The translations under genes were made by a program, and so were the position numbers. The notes beneath the pieces are model-generated. The model was not told the DNA's origin. It searched no databases and saw only the letters and a program-made list of their open reading frames with translations. From the NCBI GenBank assembly GCA_943324025.2, contig CALPKA020000012.1, positions 1 through 9,766 of the forward strand: a stretch of DNA of 9,766 bases. Reading direction: 5' to 3'. This document shows positions 5,858-9,766 of the stretch, piece by piece (positions within the stretch are counted from its first letter, which is position 1; the number at the start of each line of letters is the position of its first letter). The DNA is from Bifidobacterium breve. GTDB lineage: Bacteria; Actinomycetota; Actinomycetes; Nanopelagicales; Nanopelagicaceae.

Positions 5858-7382
5858 TAAAATCGCAAATACTCAATCCAGAGCGGTACGAACCATCTCA
5901 ATCATGTTGTTAGTGATTGCAGCACTTGCTGGAGTTTCCTATGGAATTGGTGCAACTTCATTCAAATTAGGTTTGGATTTACAAGGTGGAACAAGTGTCA
6001 CCTTGCAACCGCGTATTGAAGATGGCCAGAATGGAAAAGTAACTGGTGAGGCGATTGATCAAGCAGTTGAAATTATTCGACAAAGAGTCAACTCATTAGG
6101 TGTCGCTGAGTCTGAAGTATCTGCTCAAGGCACTGGAGTAAATCGACAGATTGTTATTCAGGTTCCAGGAGAGACTGGTCGACGTATTGTTGATTTAGTT
6201 GGACAAACAGCTGAACTTAGATTCCGCCCAGTTTTAGCAGAGGGTGCCGCGAATGCAACATCTGTAAATGCTGATGCTGCCAACACAACTCTTCCAGCAG
6301 GAGTTACGCCAGAATTAAATGCTGCATATGCAGCACTTGACTGCACATTGCCTGCAAATCGCCAAGGTGGCGCAAGTGGAAATGAAGCAGAAACGATTGT
6401 TAGTTGCGATCGAGTTGGAAGTAATAAATACATCCTTGCTCCAGCTGAAGTTTTGGGACGACAAGTAACAAAGGCATCAGCACTTTTGGACCCACAAGGT
6501 GCATCTGGGTGGTATGTAACTTTAGATTTTAATGGCGAAGGAACTACTAAATTCGGAGCAATGACTACCCGTCTAACCTCATTACCTGCACCTCAAAATC
6601 AAGCAGCAATTGTTCTGGACGGACTGGTTTACTCAGCGCCAAGAATTAACGAACCAATTAATACTGGAACTGCTCAAATCACTGGTAATTTTACTCAAAT
6701 TGAAGCGCAAGATCTTTCTAATGTTTTGAAGTATGGCGCGCTGCCATTGGCTTTTGATCGCGGAGAGGTTCAACAGGTTTCACCATCACTTGGAGCAGAT
6801 CAACTACGTGGTGGACTTATTGCTGGAATCTTAGGTTTAGCGCTTGTAATTGTTTATTCAATGCTTTACTACCGAGGCCTTGGCATTGTTTCAGTTGGAT
6901 CTTTGTTGGTCGCAGCCTCTCTCGCATTGCTTGCTTTCTTGTTACTAGGAGAGACTATTTCCTTTACGCTAACTTTGGCTGGAATTGCCGGAGCAATTGT
7001 TGCAATTGGTATTACCGCCGACTCATTTATCGTTTACTTTGAACGTATTCGCGATGAGGTTCGAGAGGGTAAATCACTTAAATCAGCAGTGGAAACTGGC
7101 TGGATAAGAGCTCGTAGAACGGTAATTGTCGCTGATGCTGTTTCCATGATCGCCGCAATCATGCTCTACTTCTTTGCAGTTGGTGGCGTGCGTGGCTTTG
7201 CATTCACTCTTGGCTTAACCACTTTAATTGACTTAATTGTTGTTTTCTTCTTCACCAAACCATTGGTTACTGTGTTAGCCAGATTCGCATTCTTTAGTAA
7301 TGGTCATCCATTATCTGGTTTTTCAGCAAGATCATTGGGAATCGTTGAAAAACAAATACCACAGGCAGGAGAGGTGAAGTAA
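5847..7382 (+). CDS. secD: Protein translocase subunit SecD
   Basis: SecD pairs with SecF in the cytoplasmic membrane and uses the proton gradient to pull proteins through SecYEG on the outer face. The 511-residue product has TM1 at about residues 15-35, then an external P1 region with the hallmark FKLGLDLQGGTSVTLQP (39-55) and VNSLGVAESEV, and five more membrane spans from about 322 to 478. Asp392 in GITADSFIVYFERIRDE corresponds to the conserved aspartate of TM4 needed for proton coupling. The only two cysteines, 166 and 187, both lie in the external domain and could form a disulfide. The ATG at 5847 has no ribosome binding site, but it is the first good start before TM1 and sits just after a -10-like box. 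The stop overlaps the secF start (TAATG). yajC, often just upstream, is absent. Confidence 0.97.
   Translation: MSANKIANTQSRAVRTISIMLLVIAALAGVSYGIGATSFKLGLDLQGGTSVTLQPRIEDGQNGKVTGEAIDQAVEIIRQRVNSLGVAESEVSAQGTGVNRQIVIQVPGETGRRIVDLVGQTAELRFRPVLAEGAANATSVNADAANTTLPAGVTPELNAAYAALDCTLPANRQGGASGNEAETIVSCDRVGSNKYILAPAEVLGRQVTKASALLDPQGASGWYVTLDFNGEGTTKFGAMTTRLTSLPAPQNQAAIVLDGLVYSAPRINEPINTGTAQITGNFTQIEAQDLSNVLKYGALPLAFDRGEVQQVSPSLGADQLRGGLIAGILGLALVIVYSMLYYRGLGIVSVGSLLVAASLALLAFLLLGETISFTLTLAGIAGAIVAIGITADSFIVYFERIRDEVREGKSLKSAVETGWIRARRTVIVADAVSMIAAIMLYFFAVGGVRGFAFTLGLTTLIDLIVVFFFTKPLVTVLARFAFFSNGHPLSGFSARSLGIVEKQIPQAGEVK
7367..7377 (+). promoter_or_regulatory. Strong ribosome binding site of secF inside the end of secD
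   Basis: The purine run AGGAGAGGTGA lies within the last secD codons, with GAGGTGA four bases before the secF ATG at 7382. Together with the TAATG overlap it allows both re-initiation and fresh initiation, fitting equal amounts of SecD and SecF. It contrasts with ruvA and ruvB, whose coupled starts have no such site. Confidence 0.7.
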
Positions 7383-8425
7383 TGGCAAAGTTTTCAGGCC
7401 TAGGTGGTCGTTTATATAGAGGTGAAACTTCAGTAGATTTCATCGGTAAGCGCAAGATTTGGTATTCGATCTCAGGATTATTAATTCTTGCCTCTGCAAT
7501 CACATTGTTTACTCAAGGCTTGCATTTAGGAATTGAGTTCAAGGGCGGTTCATCTTTTACTGTAACCTCCACTAACGCATCAATCCAAACAGCTGAAAAT
7601 GCATTGAATGAAGCTGGTATAACCACACAGACAATCGTTCAAAAAATTGGTAATGACAAGGTTCGAGTACAAACAGATGCCCTTACCTCGGTACAGCAGA
7701 GTGCGGTTGAGGCTCAGTTGGCTACTAAGTTTAATGTTTCAGTTGATTCAATTGATTCACAAATAATTGGTCCATCTTGGGGTAAGGAAATCACTCGAAA
7801 AGCTCTGTATGGTTTATTTGGTTTTCTATTTGTTGTAATGCTTTACCTTGCAATGGCATTTGAATCAAAGATGGCAATCGCAGCCATCATTTCAGTGGTT
7901 CACGATGTATTTATTACAGTAGGAATTTATGCTTTGGTTGGATTTGAGGTAACTCCTGCTACCGTAATTGGATTCTTAACTATTTTAGGTTATTCACTTT
8001 ATGACACAGTGGTTGTCTTCGATAAGGTGCGGGAAAATACCAAGGGGATAGCTGCAAGCGGAAAAAGCACATACTCACAGGCTGCAAATCTTGCTGTAAA
8101 CCAAACTTTAGTTAGATCCTTCAATACTTCTTTGATCGCGCTTTTGCCAGTTGGTTCTATTCTATTTGTTGGAGCTGGACTACTAGGTGCAGGTACCCTA
8201 AAAGATCTTTCCTTGGCGCTTTTCATCGGTTTGGCTACTGGAACTTACTCATCAATCTTTATTGCAACGCCAATACTTGCTGTTTTACGCGAGCGTGAGC
8301 CAGCGATGCAAGCGTTAGCAAAACGCGTAGGAAATCGTGGAGAGAAAATTTCAACACCAAGTTCGATTACACCTGAGGCAAATCGTGGACCTCGTAATCA
8401 ACCTAAGCGCAACCGCCGCCGTTAA
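7382..8425 (+). CDS. secF: Protein translocase subunit SecF
   Basis: SecF is the partner of SecD in proton-driven protein export. The 347-residue product has TM1 at about 26-46, the family motif LGIEFKGGSSF (49-59), a small external domain (about 50-130), and five further spans from about 138 to 301. Conserved functional residues are present: His174-Asp175 in VVHDVFITVGIYAL, Asp208 in GYSLYDTVVVFDKVREN (matching the TM4 aspartate used for proton coupling), and Arg245 in LVRSFNTSLIALLPV. The cytoplasmic C-terminal tail after residue 302 is hydrophilic and ends strongly basic (QPKRNRRR), which is usual in actinobacterial SecF and may touch the ribosome or membrane surface. SecD and SecF are separate genes here, not a fused SecDF. 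Confidence 0.97.
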   Translation: MAKFSGLGGRLYRGETSVDFIGKRKIWYSISGLLILASAITLFTQGLHLGIEFKGGSSFTVTSTNASIQTAENALNEAGITTQTIVQKIGNDKVRVQTDALTSVQQSAVEAQLATKFNVSVDSIDSQIIGPSWGKEITRKALYGLFGFLFVVMLYLAMAFESKMAIAAIISVVHDVFITVGIYALVGFEVTPATVIGFLTILGYSLYDTVVVFDKVRENTKGIAASGKSTYSQAANLAVNQTLVRSFNTSLIALLPVGSILFVGAGLLGAGTLKDLSLALFIGLATGTYSSIFIATPILAVLREREPAMQALAKRVGNRGEKISTPSSITPEANRGPRNQPKRNRRR

Positions 8426-8456
8426 TCATTGATTTAAGTTAGACAGCCAAAGCGCT

Positions 8457-9766
8457 ATGACAACTCAACAATTGTTAAAGCCGCTGGCTGATGGGTTGTC
8501 GCGATCCCATCCTGGTTTTTCAAACTCAGATTTAGAACGAGCATTTATCGCCGCAGAGAAAGCGCACTCGGGTCAACTACGTAAATCTGGTGAGCCTTAC
8601 ATAACTCATCCTGTTGCAGTTGCGCAAATACTTATTGACCTTGGCATGGACCTTGCAACCATTATGGCGGCATTGCTTCACGATACTGTTGAAGATACAT
8701 CATATTCAATTGAACAAATCAAAGCAGAGTTTGGCGATGAAGTTACCTCCTTAGTTGATGGGGTTACTAAGTTAGACAAATTAACTTACGGGCCAACCGC
8801 CGAGGCAGAAACTTTACGCAAAATGGTTGTTGCGATGTCTCGGGATATTCGAGTATTGGTGATCAAATTAGCTGATCGCCTGCACAATGCAAGAACTTGG
8901 GAATTTATCCCAAATGAAACTGCTTCTCGCAAGGCACGAGAAACTCTAGATATCTATGCACCTCTTGCGCATCGCTTGGGTATGAATGCGATTAAATGGG
9001 AGCTTGAGGATCTTTCTTTTCGTATTCTTGAACCTAAGAAGTATGAAGAGATTGAAAGATTAGTTGGCGAGCGATCACCAGCTCGAGAACTGTTAACTTC
9101 CGAGGTCATCACAGCAATTGATACTGACTTGAATTCAGAAGAGATCAAGGCTCAGGTAACCGGCAGGCAAAAGCATTTTTATAGTGTTTATCAAAAAATG
9201 GTTGTTAGAGGGCGTGAATTTAATGACATCTACGATTTGGTTGGAATTCGTATTCTTGTCGATTCTGTTCGCGATTGTTATGGCGCGCTTGGTGCCATAC
9301 ACGCACGTTGGAGTCCAGTTCCTGGACGATTTAAAGATTACATTGCAATGCCGAAATTCAATCTTTATCAATCTCTTCATACAACTGTAATTGGCCCTAA
9401 TGGAAAAGCAGTTGAAATTCAGATTAGAACATTTGATATGCATGCCCGGGCTGAATTTGGAATTGCGGCACATTGGAAATACAAGGCAAAGGGTGCAGAG
9501 GTAGGTACCGGACCTGAAGTTATGTGGCTTAAGCAATTACATGAATGGCAACAGGAAAGTGAAGATGTTGGTGATTTTCTAGAAACATTGCGATATGACC
9601 TGCGCACTCCTGAGGTTTTTGTGTTTACACCCAAGGGCAGTGTGATTGCGCTTCCATCTGGATCTACACCAGTTGATTTTGCTTATGCTGTTCACACCGA
9701 GGTGGGAAACAAATGCGTTGGTGCCAAGGTCAATGGAAAACTTGTTCCCCTTGAGTCTCATCTTGT
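8457..9766 (+). CDS. rel: Bifunctional (p)ppGpp synthetase/hydrolase, RelA/SpoT family (3' end outside window)
   Basis: Rel makes and destroys the alarmone (p)ppGpp in response to amino-acid starvation at the ribosome. The first 436 residues are visible. The hydrolase HD domain has His51 (ITHPVAVA), His75-Asp76 (LLHDTVED) and Asp140 to Asn144 ([10 protein letters not shown]), so it should be active. The synthetase domain has [13 protein letters not shown] (236-248), [10 protein letters not shown] with Asp260, RFKD at 291-294, [10 protein letters not shown] and Glu320 in [16 protein letters not shown] is the basic RxKD form of bifunctional enzymes, not the ExDD form of RelA. The TGS domain begins at about 385 ([14 protein letters not shown]) and is cut by the window edge; the helical, zinc-finger and ACT parts should follow. 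The ATG at 8457 is the only start before an in-frame stop at 8430, but it has no clear ribosome binding site. apt, usually just upstream, is absent. Confidence 0.97.
   Translation, partial: MTTQQLLKPLADGLSRSHPGFSNSDLERAFIAAEKAHSGQLRKSGEPYITHPVAVAQILIDLGMDLATIMAALLHDTVEDTSYSIEQIKAEFGDEVTSLVDGVTKLDKLTYGPTAEAETLRKMVVAMSRDIRVLVIKLADRLHNARTWEFIPNETASRKARETLDIYAPLAHRLGMNAIKWELEDLSFRILEPKKYEEIERLVGERSPARELLTSEVITAIDTDLNSEEIKAQVTGRQKHFYSVYQKMVVRGREFNDIYDLVGIRILVDSVRDCYGALGAIHARWSPVPGRFKDYIAMPKFNLYQSLHTTVIGPNGKAVEIQIRTFDMHARAEFGIAAHWKYKAKGAEVGTGPEVMWLKQLHEWQQESEDVGDFLETLRYDLRTPEVFVFTPKGSVIALPSGSTPVDFAYAVHTEVGNKCVGAKVNGKLVPLESHL

Noticed and set aside
8424..8456. Short palindromes AATCATTGATT and AGCGCT before rel
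   Set aside because: The stems are four to five pairs at most with loops too small or absent. They do not support a terminator or operator call.
9184..9390. Plus-strand frame of 68 codons with hydrophobic residues
   Set aside because: It is an alternative frame inside rel. The hydrophobic look comes from out-of-frame reading of conserved codons, and there is no separate start signal.
9135..9536. Minus-strand open frame of 133 codons
   Set aside because: It is entirely antisense to the synthetase domain of rel, whose motifs are intact in the + strand frame throughout this stretch.
1..9766. Mobile element, CRISPR array, RNA gene, defence or toxin-antitoxin system
   Set aside because: The window is filled by intact core genes in one direction with gaps under 100 bases. 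No repeats, transposase motifs, tRNA-like folds or foreign-looking genes were seen.

Overview
The window is a compact run of core (housekeeping) genes, all on the + strand. It most likely comes from an AT-rich actinobacterium. The order pdxS-pdxT-yebC-ruvC-ruvA-ruvB-secD-secF-rel is a recognisable actinobacterial arrangement, and the protein sequences are actinobacterial in style: a bifunctional RelA/SpoT enzyme with an RFKD motif, a YebC beginning [15 protein letters not shown], and SecD with a cysteine pair in its external domain. Rough sampling of lines gives about 40-50% G+C, low for the phylum. Gaps are tiny and several genes overlap. This fits small-genome freshwater lineages of the acI/Nanopelagicales type, but that placement is inference.

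Layout. Positions 2-226 hold the 3' end of an unidentified gene, coupled by a GTGA overlap to a DUF3048/YerB-like membrane-anchored protein (223-1212). A 96-base gap carries a probable promoter and a strong ribosome binding site for pdxS (1309-2196), followed by pdxT (2199-2810). Together these make pyridoxal 5'-phosphate. yebC (2822-3580) follows, then ruvC, ruvA and ruvB (3608-5768), the Holliday-junction resolution machine, with ATGA and TAATG overlaps. A 78-base gap with a possible near-leaderless promoter leads into secD (5847-7382) and secF (7382-8425), the proton-driven accessory part of the Sec translocase. The window ends inside rel (8457 to the edge), the (p)ppGpp synthetase/hydrolase.

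The genes probably form one or two long transcripts, with re-initiation possible before pdxS, ruvC and secD. I see no strong intrinsic terminator anywhere. Compared with the usual actinobacterial layout, yajC is missing between ruvB and secD, apt is missing between secF and rel, and tesB is missing between pdxS and pdxT.

I found no mobile element, CRISPR array, RNA gene or defence system. This is an ordinary core region. The points worth a second look are fine-scale: matching G-A6-stop junctions at ruvC/ruvA and ruvA/ruvB that would fuse the proteins on a -1 slip, -10-like boxes placed directly upstream of the ruvC and secD start codons, a 17-codon frame overlapping the secD start, and the missing neighbour genes.
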